A stretch of 64,000 nucleotides of DNA from Arcicella rosea (GCF_040543805.1 NZ_JBEUMS010000013.1:153339-217338), one strand, 5' to 3'; shown: positions 29,338 to 39,729, counted from the first letter of the stretch. Made by a program: numbers and translations. Notes: generated by a model from the letters alone, not told the origin.

Positions 29338-32154
29338 TTATTTTTCAAGCAAATATCCAAAATAGAAAAACAACTTTCGTTTAATTGTTCCGTTTATTGC
29401 GTTTAAATCGCTATTGGGACCAAGTGATTTTACTTCATTATTACTTACTCCCATTTTTGAACCTACCGCTGGAATGGCATCCAAAAATGAGATGTCGCCT
29501 GTAGGTAATACTGGATGTGGCTTTGCACCATTGATAGCATAAAAATCAAACAAACGTACATACAAATCGTCTTCAGGCGAGGCTACGATAAATTTGCCTT
29601 CCATTGTACTTAATTCCAGCCAAACAATATTAGAATAATATCCTTTGAACTCAGGGTAAATCCAAGGAGCATTACCTGTTTGGGTATTGTTGTATAAGTT
29701 TTCGAAAACATTATAGTTTAGTCCTTGCATACGGTTTTTCCAAGCTCGATAAGGTCCTTTTCCCAACCATTTGGCACTTAAAACCAATCCTTCTGGATAA
29801 CTAAAACTTATCCCCGCAAAAGGATATTTACCCTCTAGTGCATATTCGTAGTCCATTTCAAGCCATCCATTTGGTTTCATTTTCCAACGCACATTTTTGA
29901 GCGAACCGTTATAAGAGACTTCTACTACTTGGTTATTATCTTCTTGATAATGTTTTATACTTGTGAAATCTGCTTGCCCGCTCACTAAAACAGGTCCATT
30001 ATTGAAAGATAATTTTGCACTGTTATCATTCGACAAACGAACTAACTTCCCTGTATTCTTACTAAAACTGACAGCAATTCCATTGGCTTTCAAGGTAATC
30101 AATGTGTCTGTTTCTGTAGCTGTAACAGACTGATTATAAGGTGTATTCAATAAGTTTTTGATAAGTTCTGTATTAGATTTTATCTTCAAAACCCAACGAT
30201 ATATTTCCTTTTTATCTGTATCATAAGCGATAAGTACCAGTCCTTCAAAGCCTTTCCAATCGGCTGGAAGGCTTATTTTTAATACTCCTTTGTCAGTTGG
30301 CTTTATATTAGGAGAGATGACATCCCCCGTTTGAGCAATAGAATAGCCTGTTTGAGAATTACTCCTTGCATTAAAATTAACCAATTCCCAACGGAAAACA
30401 CATTGATTAAGGTTAGTAAAATGATAACGATTTTCTACGGGAATTTCACCGTTGAAATCACTAGACAATTCTTTCATCGTTATTTTTACAGGTGAATAAA
30501 TCTCACGAATAGCATATGCACTTCCTTCTTTTTCTCGATGTGGACCTACTACTCCATCAGGGGCATTAATGCCGTTGATGTCGATTGTATTGTTGTGGTC
30601 AGTTCTCATGATTCCTTCATCGGCTAAATTCCAAATAAAGCCCCCAGCTCCTTTTTTGGCATTCCAATGCAATTCCCAGAAATCTGCCAAGGCCGCTGCT
30701 CCACCACCATCGTGCATGGCGTGTAAAAACTCGGTTGGCATATAGATATTGGTGTCTGCCAAAAGCTTTTGGGTACTGTAATAGTTTTCGTAATGATTAC
30801 AATCTATTCCGTTAAAAGCATTATCTGGTTTATGATGTGCATGAATAACGGTTCGTTGAGATATATCATAATTGCCAAAATCATCGTCTAAATCTTTGTT
30901 ATGCCCGCCTTCGTTGCCGTTACTCCAAAAAATGATAGATGGATGGTTGGTATCTCGCATCACCATTTCTTTGACTAATGGCTCACCTGCTTTGGTGTTA
31001 TAGGCTTTTTGCCAACCTGTTAGTTCATCAATGACATAAAGCCCCAATGAATCGCAGAGGCGAAGAAAGTTTGCATCAGGCGGATAATGTGAACATCTTA
31101 CAGCATTCATGTTCATTTCTTTGATTAATTTGACATCGGTCAAATCGCCTTCTGGAAAGGTTGCACGCCCGTACTCTGGCCAAAAAACATGACGATTTAC
31201 ACCTTTCATTTTGATTTTGACGCCATTGAGGTAAATTCCATCGTGTTTTCTCACTTCGATAGTCCTGAAACCAAATGATTCTATCGTTTCGTAAAAAAGC
31301 TCATTGCCTTTTTTCAATTGAACTTTTACTCGATAAAGATTAGGCGTTTCGGCTGTCCATAAAGCAAGCGATTGGATAGTTGTTTTTAACAAAATTGTCG
31401 AATCTCCTGCCGTTGTTTGTGCTTTTGTTGTGCCAATGATATTTCCTTTTTTATCCAGAATTTGAGCCACAACTTCTCTTCCACCTAATTTATTATTAAG
31501 GTGTACTTTAAGGTTAAAATTGCCATTTGCCTTTCCATCAATCGACATCCAATCAATGTTCTCTTTGGGTTTGGCTTCTAAATAAACAGGGCGAAAAATC
31601 CCTCCAAAAATCCAAAAATCTGCAAGACGTTCGGCATTATTGATAGTTTTTTCGGCAGACATTTTACTTACTTTTACTTCCAAAAGATTGTTTTTGCCGT
31701 ATTTTAATTTCTCTGAAATATTGTATTTAAAACGATAAAATGCTCCTTGATGAACCTTCCCAGCTAAAGTACCGTTGACTTTCACTTCAGTATCGGTCAT
31801 AGAACCTTCAAAAACAATCCAGATTTCTTTATTTTTCCATGAATCAGGAACGGTGAATTCTGTTTTATAAAAACCTTGTTCGTCGGCATATTTGAACAAT
31901 TTTCCGAAGGTTACATCATCTCTACCATAGTTGTATGTACCAAAGCCTTGCTGTTCCCAATGGCTTGGTACTTGAATGGTTGACCAAATGCCCGCTTTAC
32001 GCCCGCCACTAACTTGGAATTGCCATGTTTTTGGATGAGTAACATCTGTACCAGAAAGGTATTGAATTGCTGATTTTGCAGTCGATTGTGCTTGAAGATA
32101 GAGGCTTATCAAGCTCAAAATCGCAATAATTAGCACTTTATTTAATAGTTTCAT
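29338..32154 (-). CDS. Glycoside hydrolase family 2 enzyme (beta-galactosidase-like)
   Basis: This exported 938-residue exo-glycosidase has a signal peptide ending LQAQ. Domains are a GH2 sugar-binding jelly roll (about 30-195, with VPSHWEQQGF and FEGSMTDTEVKVNG), an immunoglobulin-like domain (about 200-300), the TIM barrel (about 302-590) and C-terminal beta domains. In the barrel, WSNGNEGG carries the acid/base Glu415 and MPTEFLHAM the nucleophile Glu475; VRCSHYPPD is also conserved. GH2 covers beta-galactosidases, beta-glucuronidases and others; the motifs look LacZ-like, but the activity is not fixed. Only 5 bp separate it from the GH115 gene upstream, so both form one unit that trims side chains. 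Confidence 0.92.
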   Translation of the reverse strand: MKLLNKVLIIAILSLISLYLQAQSTAKSAIQYLSGTDVTHPKTWQFQVSGGRKAGIWSTIQVPSHWEQQGFGTYNYGRDDVTFGKLFKYADEQGFYKTEFTVPDSWKNKEIWIVFEGSMTDTEVKVNGTLAGKVHQGAFYRFKYNISEKLKYGKNNLLEVKVSKMSAEKTINNAERLADFWIFGGIFRPVYLEAKPKENIDWMSIDGKANGNFNLKVHLNNKLGGREVVAQILDKKGNIIGTTKAQTTAGDSTILLKTTIQSLALWTAETPNLYRVKVQLKKGNELFYETIESFGFRTIEVRKHDGIYLNGVKIKMKGVNRHVFWPEYGRATFPEGDLTDVKLIKEMNMNAVRCSHYPPDANFLRLCDSLGLYVIDELTGWQKAYNTKAGEPLVKEMVMRDTNHPSIIFWSNGNEGGHNKDLDDDFGNYDISQRTVIHAHHKPDNAFNGIDCNHYENYYSTQKLLADTNIYMPTEFLHAMHDGGGAAALADFWELHWNAKKGAGGFIWNLADEGIMRTDHNNTIDINGINAPDGVVGPHREKEGSAYAIREIYSPVKITMKELSSDFNGEIPVENRYHFTNLNQCVFRWELVNFNARSNSQTGYSIAQTGDVISPNIKPTDKGVLKISLPADWKGFEGLVLIAYDTDKKEIYRWVLKIKSNTELIKNLLNTPYNQSVTATETDTLITLKANGIAVSFSKNTGKLVRLSNDNSAKLSFNNGPVLVSGQADFTSIKHYQEDNNQVVEVSYNGSLKNVRWKMKPNGWLEMDYEYALEGKYPFAGISFSYPEGLVLSAKWLGKGPYRAWKNRMQGLNYNVFENLYNNTQTGNAPWIYPEFKGYYSNIVWLELSTMEGKFIVASPEDDLYVRLFDFYAINGAKPHPVLPTGDISFLDAIPAVGSKMGVSNNEVKSLGPNSDLNAINGTIKRKLFFYFGYLLEK

Positions 32155-32159
32155 ACTTG

Positions 32160-34757
32160 TTATGGTTTATCATTTTCTAGTGGTTCAACATCTAATCTAC
32201 TCAGTGCCAGACCTGTATCCATAAGATAAATACGTACGGTTGTTTTTCCAGCTTGTTCTATTTTTAGAGGGATGTTTGATTCGGTATAACCACGTAGTAC
32301 ATTGGCAGACCACTTTTTGTCTTCTTTTGGATGATTAAAGTCAATAAAAGTTGGTTTTTCTTGATTAATGGTGACACCTAAAAGTAAACTTCTTCCAGCA
32401 TGAATGGCATGAGTAGGCAAACATTTAATGGATAAATTGTATGTTCCTTGTTTTAGCGAAAGGTTATACTCTACATAAGGAGCATTGTCAATCGCTGTTT
32501 CTTTGAAAGAATTACCATTGAAAGGATAACGAGTAATACTTTTTCCTCCTAATCCAAGTCCGTTGATAGCAATAATTTGTTCGTTGACTATTTCATGTTT
32601 AGTTTGAAAATCGGTGGCGTATTTTGTAGCCGCATTGGCTTTTGTAGCAGCTTTAATTGGTGTAGTATCCAAATATCGACGGTCATATACTTTCTGAATA
32701 GTAGAAGTACTATCTAAAACCTCTGGAGCTCCTACTGTTGGCATTCCATAAACAGATAGATTTCTAGGAAAATAAGTAATGATATGATCCCATTTTCCTT
32801 GTTGAATACCAGTGTTATAATATTCAGTAAGCGACTTGATTTGCTTAAACGCATCTTCTGCTTTTCGAGAATATGCTATGGCAAGTTTTTTGTCGATTGT
32901 TGCCACTTGGCGACTCATTTCAGCGTAAAATATTTTACGATTCATCAATCCTGCTCCTTTTACAGGATATTCAATCAATTCAAAAAAAGCATCTTTTTGA
33001 TAAGGTTGTATCTTTTTCTTGAGCCTCTCCACTTGGTCGATTAAGGCATCGTATGCTAAGATTCTTTCTTGTTTGGAAGCATCATCAAATTGTAAAATAC
33101 CGAGGTGCTCTGGTTTACCATTTTGGGCTAATTGTAAATATTGGTTTTTGATATTGGCGATTTCAGGAGCTAATGCTTTCCCAAAAGTTTCACCTGCCCA
33201 GTATTCGGCATATTTCCACGCATTTTCAGGATTCCATTTTTTTACATCCCAAGCCATATCTAAGAAGAATTGTGTTTCCATTTCTGATGGCTTAATGTCG
33301 CCAACGTTCAATACCCAAAGTCTGTTTGCTCCAAACTGATATGCTTTGGTCATCTCATAAGAAATAAGGGAGGGCGAAGTAGTTGTGAGCCACAAGTAGT
33401 CGTGCGGACCACCTAAATAGGATAAATGATAATAAACGCCACTTGCTCCACTGCGTTTTTGTTCTTCTGCATTAGAAAGTTGTCGGATATAGCCAAAATT
33501 ATCATCTGTCCAGATTAATGTGGCGTCTTCGGGTACTTTTAATCCTGCTCTATATAAGTCTAATACTTCTTTATAAGGACAAAAAATTTGCGGTACGTTC
33601 AGAATACCTCCTAAATTTCGTTCAAAAATTTCTCGTTCATCCTTAAAAATAACATCAAGTAATTGAATTTTCCCTTCTTTAGTTGTAGGTCCTACAATCG
33701 AACCATCACGAACCCCACGCATACCGATTGTATAAATGGTTTCGTAATTTTTGGCTTCTTTTACACGGTCTTCCCAATACCGATATATTTGGGCTTTATT
33801 TTTATCGTAACGGTATTCGTTGGGTTTTTCTGAGTACTCCTGCTCGTAGTTTTTTCCCCATTCAAAAGTGTTACTTCTCAACATCATATCGCAGTGAGTA
33901 GAACCAATCACGATACCGTATTTATCTGCGACTTTGGGGTTTTCTTTGTAATACCAAAAAGCCTTGGTGCTATCGTGCATGGCTGGCCAAATCATATTGG
34001 CACGAAGGCGTAGCAACAATTCAAAAACATGGCTGTAAGTATTAGGTCCAATATCTTTGATGGTAGTGTCCATTTTTCTTTTTGCCCAAGCATTCAAACC
34101 CCAATCTTCATCATTGATAAAAATACCTCTGTATTTTACAGAAGGTTCACCAACAGTGATATTTCCAGATAAAGCAAAAAGTTCTTTTCTTGGCATTGGG
34201 TTTACATCTGCCCACCATGTCCAAGGCGAAACACCCGCCATGCGAGAGATTTCAAATAGTCCATAAGCCGTTCCTCTTCGGTCGCTTCCAACAATAACCA
34301 AAGCCTGCTTTATATTTGGGAAAGGATTATTTATGGTAACAATCTTAAAAGACTCCCACTTGTTTTGAATAGCACTAAGGTCTATTTTCTTCGATGTTAC
34401 TAATTGATTTATTACCGCTGAAGCACCCAAAGTACCAGCAATAATAAGATATTGCGGAGCTGTTTTTAAATCATGGATGATACTTGGTTTTACTCCAGTA
34501 ATTCGAAAAATATCTGAAGAAACTGCTTCAGCAGTGATTCCAACAACTTCGGCATTGCTTTCTTCTACCAATATACTTGTAGCAGTAGCTTTGCTTACAA
34601 TTGGAAATGCCCCTATTTGGACTTTAGAAACAATAGAAAGTGTTTTCTGAGCGGATAATATGTAGGGGCAAAGCCACACTATTAACAATAAAATATTCCT
34701 AATAATAGCTTTTGAGCAATAATTTGGAATGAAAAATAATCGTTTGAGATTGTTCAT
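32160..34757 (-). CDS. Glycoside hydrolase family 115 alpha-glucuronidase
   Basis: GH115 enzymes remove glucuronic or 4-O-methylglucuronic acid side chains from xylan or arabinogalactan. The 865 residues include an N-terminal membrane/signal segment (about 20-36), an N-terminal domain (about 40-190), the core (about 195-545) and the C-terminal accessory domains. Core signatures are SPWTWWADVNPMP, YRGIFINDEDWGLNAWAK, HVFELLLRLRANMIWPAMHD, YTIGMRGVRDGSI, LIWTDDNFGYIRQL and YHLSYLGGPHDYLW. Length and order match the family. It is the first gene of a minus-strand pair with GH2 and is preceded by a leader stem-loop. It is the best single clue to a uronic-acid-decorated substrate. Confidence 0.93.
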   Translation of the reverse strand: MNNLKRLFFIPNYCSKAIIRNILLLIVWLCPYILSAQKTLSIVSKVQIGAFPIVSKATATSILVEESNAEVVGITAEAVSSDIFRITGVKPSIIHDLKTAPQYLIIAGTLGASAVINQLVTSKKIDLSAIQNKWESFKIVTINNPFPNIKQALVIVGSDRRGTAYGLFEISRMAGVSPWTWWADVNPMPRKELFALSGNITVGEPSVKYRGIFINDEDWGLNAWAKRKMDTTIKDIGPNTYSHVFELLLRLRANMIWPAMHDSTKAFWYYKENPKVADKYGIVIGSTHCDMMLRSNTFEWGKNYEQEYSEKPNEYRYDKNKAQIYRYWEDRVKEAKNYETIYTIGMRGVRDGSIVGPTTKEGKIQLLDVIFKDEREIFERNLGGILNVPQIFCPYKEVLDLYRAGLKVPEDATLIWTDDNFGYIRQLSNAEEQKRSGASGVYYHLSYLGGPHDYLWLTTTSPSLISYEMTKAYQFGANRLWVLNVGDIKPSEMETQFFLDMAWDVKKWNPENAWKYAEYWAGETFGKALAPEIANIKNQYLQLAQNGKPEHLGILQFDDASKQERILAYDALIDQVERLKKKIQPYQKDAFFELIEYPVKGAGLMNRKIFYAEMSRQVATIDKKLAIAYSRKAEDAFKQIKSLTEYYNTGIQQGKWDHIITYFPRNLSVYGMPTVGAPEVLDSTSTIQKVYDRRYLDTTPIKAATKANAATKYATDFQTKHEIVNEQIIAINGLGLGGKSITRYPFNGNSFKETAIDNAPYVEYNLSLKQGTYNLSIKCLPTHAIHAGRSLLLGVTINQEKPTFIDFNHPKEDKKWSANVLRGYTESNIPLKIEQAGKTTVRIYLMDTGLALSRLDVEPLENDKP

Positions 34758-34762
34758 TATTA

Positions 34763-34805
34763 GGACTAAAATTAAATTGTTTAGACAACGAAATTAATTT
34801 AGTCC
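34763..34805 (-). promoter_or_regulatory. Leader stem-loop ahead of the GH115 start
   Basis: On the minus strand GGACTAAATTAATTT pairs with AATTTAATTTTAGTCC around a loop of about 12 bases, ending about six bases before the GH115 ATG. Its closeness to the start suggests an effect on translation or mRNA stability. No T-run follows that would make it a terminator for the regulator gene upstream. Confidence 0.45.
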
Positions 34806-34871
34806 TCATGAAAATAATCGGCGTTTTGTGCCAAAAAACTGGCAATTTGATACGTGAAGGCGATTAATAAA

Positions 34872-37800
34872 CTATTGCTTACTGTTTTGACTATACTTTT
34901 TAGGTGTCTGCCCAAATTGCTTTTGAAAGGCTCTGCTAAAAGTAGTTGGGTCGGAGTAACCAACCATGTAGGAGATTTCAGCAACTGTATGATTTTCTTG
35001 CAAATATTCTGAAGCCTTTTTTAATCGAATGGTAGTGATGAAATCATGAACTGATTGATTGGTCAATGCCTTAATTTTTCGATAAAGCTGTGTTCTACTC
35101 AGCGACAATTGGTCAGCTAACCATTCAACGTTTAAATTAGTATCCAGTAAATTACTTTCTATTAAGTGATAAACTTTGGTAACAAAGAGCTTATCGGTAG
35201 CATTAGTCCCAATTATTTTGTGGTCAAAACCCGTAGATAATCCAAACAGTTCTCTTAGCTTTTTGCGTGAATTCAATAGATTTTGAATACGACTTTGGAG
35301 TAATTCTGAGCTAAAAGGTTTAGGGATAAAGGCATCCGCACCGATGTCATAACTTTCTATTTGACTTTCTTGCGATTGTCTGGCTGTCAAAACAATCACA
35401 GGAATATGACTGGTACGTTCATCATTTTTTATTTTCCCGCACAGTTCGATACCACTTTCTTGTGGCATCATTACGTCGGTAATAATAATATCTGGCACTA
35501 TTTCTTTGGCTTTTTCAAAACCTTCTATTCCATTGCTGGCTTCATAAACCTGATAGGTATTTTGCAAAATACTTTTCAGATAAGTACGAATATCATCATT
35601 GTCTTCTACCAGCAATATAACTTCTGATGATGTGTTTTGAGTCTCTTCAAAAGCTATCGTTTCTATCTTATCATTACTGTATTCGGCTATCTGAGAAAAT
35701 TCTTGGGCAGTATTTTCATCAAAACCTTTTAGTGTAAACGTAAAACAAGTTGCTATAAATGGCTCGCTACTTACGCTAATATTTCCTTGATGTAATTCCA
35801 CTAATTCTTTGGTCAAAGCTAAACCAAGTCCTGTCCCTTCCAATGATTTTTGTACATGATTATCGGCTTGAACAAAAGGGTCAAAAATTCTATCAATCAT
35901 GTTGGCAGGAATACCCGAACCATTGTCTTTTACAGAAATACTTACGTCATTCATTTGAGGTGATTGGGCGTGTAGCCTAATCCAAATTTCTCCTTTTTCA
36001 CCGCTAAATTTCAACGCATTTGAGACAAGGTTATACAGTATCGTACTAAGTACTTCAGCATCGAAGCCCATGAATAGAGATTCGTTTTCGCTTTCAAAAT
36101 GTAGCTTTATTTGTCGTTTTTCTGCACGAAGTTCAAAAGCAGATAAAAGTTGTCGGATAAACAACACTATATCTTGATGTTGGATAGCTAATTGACGTGT
36201 TCCCGATTCCAGTTTTCTAAATGCTAATAATTCATTTATCAACTGTAACAACCTACTTGCATTGCGATGTATAATTTGATAATACGTTTTTTCTTTGCCA
36301 GCAAGATTTTTTCCCGACATTAAGTAATCTAGTGGGTCGATGATTAAGGATAAAGGCGTTCTAAATTCGTGCGAAATATTGGTAAAAAAACGAGATTTTA
36401 GTTCGTCCATTTCAATGGCTTTTTCGGCTTGTATTTTGGCTTGAAATATTTTTTGATGATACGCCTGACGAGTTTGGACAATTCGGTAAATACCGTAAAT
36501 CAAGAAGATAAAAAGTAAAGCGTAAATACCATAAGCCCACCAAGTATGCCACCAAGGAGGTAAAACAATGATTTCGAGTGTGGCTGGTTCTGGATTCCAA
36601 ATACCATCGCTATTAGAAGCTTTTACCAAAAGTCGATACTTCCCATCGGGCAAATTTGAATAACTGGCTACTCGTTTACGTGCATCAGAAACTACCCAAT
36701 CAGCATCAATACCTTCCAATTTGTAAGCATACTGGCAACGGTCTGGGGCAATGTATTGTAAAGCAGCAAACTCAATAGAAAATGAATGGTCATCATGAAT
36801 AAACCTAAGTTGTTTTGTAAGGGTAATCGGCGAAGTCAATAATACTCTTTCATTTATTTTTTCTCCTTGCACCACCGCTTTGTTTTGGACTTCCAAACCT
36901 GTAAAATAGACTTTAGGGAGTTGTGTATTATCTGAAATTTCTGTTGGCAGAAAACTGACAAAACCTTCTGTACTTCCAAAAAATAACTCACCATTTTTGT
37001 TATCTCTACAACCAGTTGCATCGGTAAATTCAAATCTTGGAGTATTTTCTTTAATGGTATAATTTCGGATAACTCCCGATGCAATGTTGAGGCGAGATAA
37101 ACCTAGCTTATGTCCAATCCATATAAAACCTTGTTGGTCAGCTTGTACTTTGGCAATATAAGTATCTGCAAGTCCTTGTTGTTGACCGAAAAGAGTAATG
37201 TGGTTTTTGCTATCAATTTTTGCTAATCCGTTGGCTGTTCCGGCCCAGATATTTCCTTTTTCATCTTCTGTTATGCCATAGACTCGATTATCGGGTAGTT
37301 TTGGATTTTCCCCTTCACTATTATAAATCTGTATTTCCGCAATTTGACGAGTCCGTAAATTCCTTTTTACTTTAATTAATCCAGCGTACTCAGAACCAAT
37401 CCATAAATTTTTTTGGGAATCAAAAAACAAACAGCCAGCACCAGAACTACTAAAAGAATGATTTAATTTCTGTTTTTGAAAGGTACTAGTTTTGGGGTCG
37501 TATCTTAGAATACCATTGATAGTAGCCAACCAAATGGATTGGTCTAATGGGTCTTCGGCAATTGCAAAAAATCTTGTAAAGGATGCTCCATTTTGCTGAA
37601 AATAGCTTGTTGTTTTCTTTGTTCGTGGGCTATATTTATCTAATCTGGTTCTACTTCCTATCCACAAATCACCACGACTATCTTTAAGCAAAGCCCGTAC
37701 ATTTTTACCAGAAACTAGTCCTGTTACAGTTTTCCTTGTATAAGTTTTTCTATCAAAAAATATCACACCTTTGTCTTGTGTACCCAACCAAATACCCGAT

Positions 37801-38510
37801 GAATCTGCCAGAATAGCACGCACAGATGTTTGAGCAGTTGAATGCAAATCAGTTTCGAGCGTATGTGTGTGAAAAGGCTTTGCATTAAGTTCAGCTTTAT
37901 TTACTCCTCCTGTAGTAGTTCCTAACCAAAGAATTCCTTCATTGTCTTTATAAACACAATTGACATTGTTGTCGTTGATTCCGCCTTCGTTGTTAGGATT
38001 TACTTTAAAAACGATGTTTTCTTTTGTCTGCGAAAGTTCAAATAATCCAATTTTTTGTTGGAGTTCTGTAGCAAGACTATTGATTTTAGCCAGATTTTGT
38101 TGACGATTAACGGAATCTCGGATCGCTCTGGGCAATTGAGCAGGTTTAAAACGGATAAAATTATCGGTTTCATATTGATACCGACAAATGACAGAACGAA
38201 AGGTTTCTATCCATAAATCGCCATTACTGTCTTTATAAAGATAATGAATGCGATTGCTAGCAATAGAATGATTATCGTTTGGAATATTTTTATATACCTT
38301 AAAACTGTAGCCATCGTAACGACAAAGCCCATTCCAAGTACCAAACCACATAAAACCATATTTATCTTTTATGATGGTGCGCACTCTATTTTGCGACAAA
38401 CCATCTTTGGTAGTCAGATAACTGAAATGTATTTTTTGAGCATAGGGGTATGAAATACTCTGAATTTGAGTAATAGTTAGAACAAGAATAAGTTTAAAAT
38501 AAAATCGCAT
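34872..38510 (-). CDS. Hybrid two-component system sensor/regulator (HTCS) of the polysaccharide locus
   Basis: One 1212-residue chain combines sensor, kinase, receiver and DNA-binding parts. A signal sequence (1-24) is followed by two-component-regulator propeller repeats (about 30-530, with repeated G-x-LW-IG-type motifs such as EGILWLGT and GDLWIGS), a Y_Y_Y domain (about 590-650), a membrane helix (about 657-678), HisKA with His714 (NISHEFRTPL), an HATPase domain (N-box Asn831; GTGLGLAL at 892-899), a receiver with phospho-acceptor Asp1012 and Lys1064, and an AraC helix-turn-helix (about 1115-1210). HTCS proteins bind oligosaccharide in the periplasm and switch on their locus. Position beside GH115/GH2 and close to the STN-less SusC supports control of all these genes. 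Confidence 0.95.
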   Translation of the reverse strand: MRFYFKLILVLTITQIQSISYPYAQKIHFSYLTTKDGLSQNRVRTIIKDKYGFMWFGTWNGLCRYDGYSFKVYKNIPNDNHSIASNRIHYLYKDSNGDLWIETFRSVICRYQYETDNFIRFKPAQLPRAIRDSVNRQQNLAKINSLATELQQKIGLFELSQTKENIVFKVNPNNEGGINDNNVNCVYKDNEGILWLGTTTGGVNKAELNAKPFHTHTLETDLHSTAQTSVRAILADSSGIWLGTQDKGVIFFDRKTYTRKTVTGLVSGKNVRALLKDSRGDLWIGSRTRLDKYSPRTKKTTSYFQQNGASFTRFFAIAEDPLDQSIWLATINGILRYDPKTSTFQKQKLNHSFSSSGAGCLFFDSQKNLWIGSEYAGLIKVKRNLRTRQIAEIQIYNSEGENPKLPDNRVYGITEDEKGNIWAGTANGLAKIDSKNHITLFGQQQGLADTYIAKVQADQQGFIWIGHKLGLSRLNIASGVIRNYTIKENTPRFEFTDATGCRDNKNGELFFGSTEGFVSFLPTEISDNTQLPKVYFTGLEVQNKAVVQGEKINERVLLTSPITLTKQLRFIHDDHSFSIEFAALQYIAPDRCQYAYKLEGIDADWVVSDARKRVASYSNLPDGKYRLLVKASNSDGIWNPEPATLEIIVLPPWWHTWWAYGIYALLFIFLIYGIYRIVQTRQAYHQKIFQAKIQAEKAIEMDELKSRFFTNISHEFRTPLSLIIDPLDYLMSGKNLAGKEKTYYQIIHRNASRLLQLINELLAFRKLESGTRQLAIQHQDIVLFIRQLLSAFELRAEKRQIKLHFESENESLFMGFDAEVLSTILYNLVSNALKFSGEKGEIWIRLHAQSPQMNDVSISVKDNGSGIPANMIDRIFDPFVQADNHVQKSLEGTGLGLALTKELVELHQGNISVSSEPFIATCFTFTLKGFDENTAQEFSQIAEYSNDKIETIAFEETQNTSSEVILLVEDNDDIRTYLKSILQNTYQVYEASNGIEGFEKAKEIVPDIIITDVMMPQESGIELCGKIKNDERTSHIPVIVLTARQSQESQIESYDIGADAFIPKPFSSELLQSRIQNLLNSRKKLRELFGLSTGFDHKIIGTNATDKLFVTKVYHLIESNLLDTNLNVEWLADQLSLSRTQLYRKIKALTNQSVHDFITTIRLKKASEYLQENHTVAEISYMVGYSDPTTFSRAFQKQFGQTPKKYSQNSKQ

Positions 38511-38655
38511 AGTGATTCATTAATCATGTAAAATTACCATTAGGTATTTTAATAATAAAATAGTTTACGTTACTGTAGTAAATATACCAACAATCTTAAG
38601 AAGAAATCTTGACAAGTTGTCTTTGGAATTAGAAGGAAATAGACATTAGATAATA
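38511..38655. other. Upstream region of the HTCS gene
   Basis: A short AT-rich gap that should carry the HTCS promoter on the minus strand. I saw no clear box or operator. Confidence 0.3.
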
Positions 38656-38752
38656 CGGAAGGCGACCGCTAAGGTTAAGTGCAAGACTAGCGATCCACTA
38701 TGCCTTCATCATTTTTTGGCTTTCAGCTACCACGAAGGAATAGTTATTCGCT
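38656..38752 (-). repeat. Dispersed palindromic repeat, copy 1 (3' of the SUKH relic)
   Basis: This stretch shares the string GGTTAAGTnCAAGACTAGC and the following TTCATnnTTTGGCTT-N4-CTACCACGAAGG segment with the blocks at 48822-48925 and 54961-55045. It lies directly after the stop of the broken SUKH gene, the same placement as the other copies have relative to their genes. The terminator half of the module is absent here. Confidence 0.6.
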
Positions 38753-38759
38753 AATGTTT

Positions 38760-39375
38760 TTATGTTGTCCAATAATTTGGAACTCGTTTTTTGTCTGGAA
38801 ATTCCTCAAGGTCACTGATATGTGTTGTTCGATTAAAAGTATCTTTAATAAGCCAACTTTTTAATGTGTCTGTCCATAATGAGCCATATATGTAATTTTG
38901 ATTTTTGTTTCTGTTGTATGCTGAAGTAAGAAAATATATTGGATTTGTTTGGTTATCAAAAATCATTAATGGGGAAAATTAAAGGAATTTTTTGCTCTTT
39001 CATTTGTTCAATAGTTAATCCTTTTATTTCTAATATTTCTTGTATCAATTCTTTTATTTTTGTCAAATGTTCAGGATATGAAAAATAAATAGGTGCATAA
39101 TAATATGGTAATCCTTGTTCTGCAAAAACATTTATACCTGTCAAATCCGTACCATTCATTGTTTTATAGAATTCAAGTAATTCTTCGGGAAATTCAAACC
39201 CTAATTCATTTTGAAAATCTGTTAATTCTTGTACAGTTAGTCCTTTTTCCCATTTTGTTGCCTTTTGGTGTTGCAGTCCTGCTACATCTTTTTCCAATTC
39301 TATTGTTTCAAAGTATTTTTCGCTTTGGTGTTTAAACCAAAGCATAAATTCGTTCAAGTTTTCAGGTATTTTCAT
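38760..39375 (-). pseudogene. SUKH (SMI1/KNR4) family protein, frameshifted
   Basis: SUKH proteins often act as immunity proteins against polymorphic toxins. The first frame (39375 down to 38956) has the family core: GLTVQELTDFQNELGFEFPE, then EFYKTMNGTDLTGINVF. It stops at IPLIFPINDF. The remainder continues in another frame from 38966 (MIFDNQTNPIYFLTSAYNRN) to 38760, with the FDNQTNPIY segment that normally follows IFPI directly in intact members. So a short deletion or frameshift near 38960 splits one gene. No toxin gene is adjacent. Programmed frameshifting or a sequencing error would look the same. Confidence 0.7.
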
Positions 39376-39729
39376 AAAATATTATATAACAGTTCGAGCC
39401 TCTTCTGGTATCTTTAGCAAAAGCAAGTTAAAAATAAATGAATAATTCCAGACTAACTGGAATTACACAAGGTAGATACTATCGCAGTATGTTTCTTCTC
39501 TGATGGAATAAAATTAGAAAATAAGCTGGGCTTGTGGGGAATTTGAAACACAAAACCCTGAAGGTCTGCTGATACAAATTACTTATGTTAAGTAAAGACC
39601 CTCCGTACTATCTTTAATACTATTCCAGTACTAGATTCAATAATTTCATGCTCACAATAAAATATTATCACTAGATAAATTGATATTATTTAAAAACCTC
39701 ACAATTTCACTGATTTATTCAATATACTC
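39376..39729. other. Intergenic region with small stem-loops
   Basis: No gene is seen. AATTCCAG (39444-39451) pairs with CTGGAATT (39457-39464). A nested structure lies at 39563-39600: GGTCT pairs with AGACC and, inside, TTACTTA pairs with TAAGTAA. These probably belong to the 3' end of the DUF2490 gene's transcript or to an old insertion. Confidence 0.4.
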
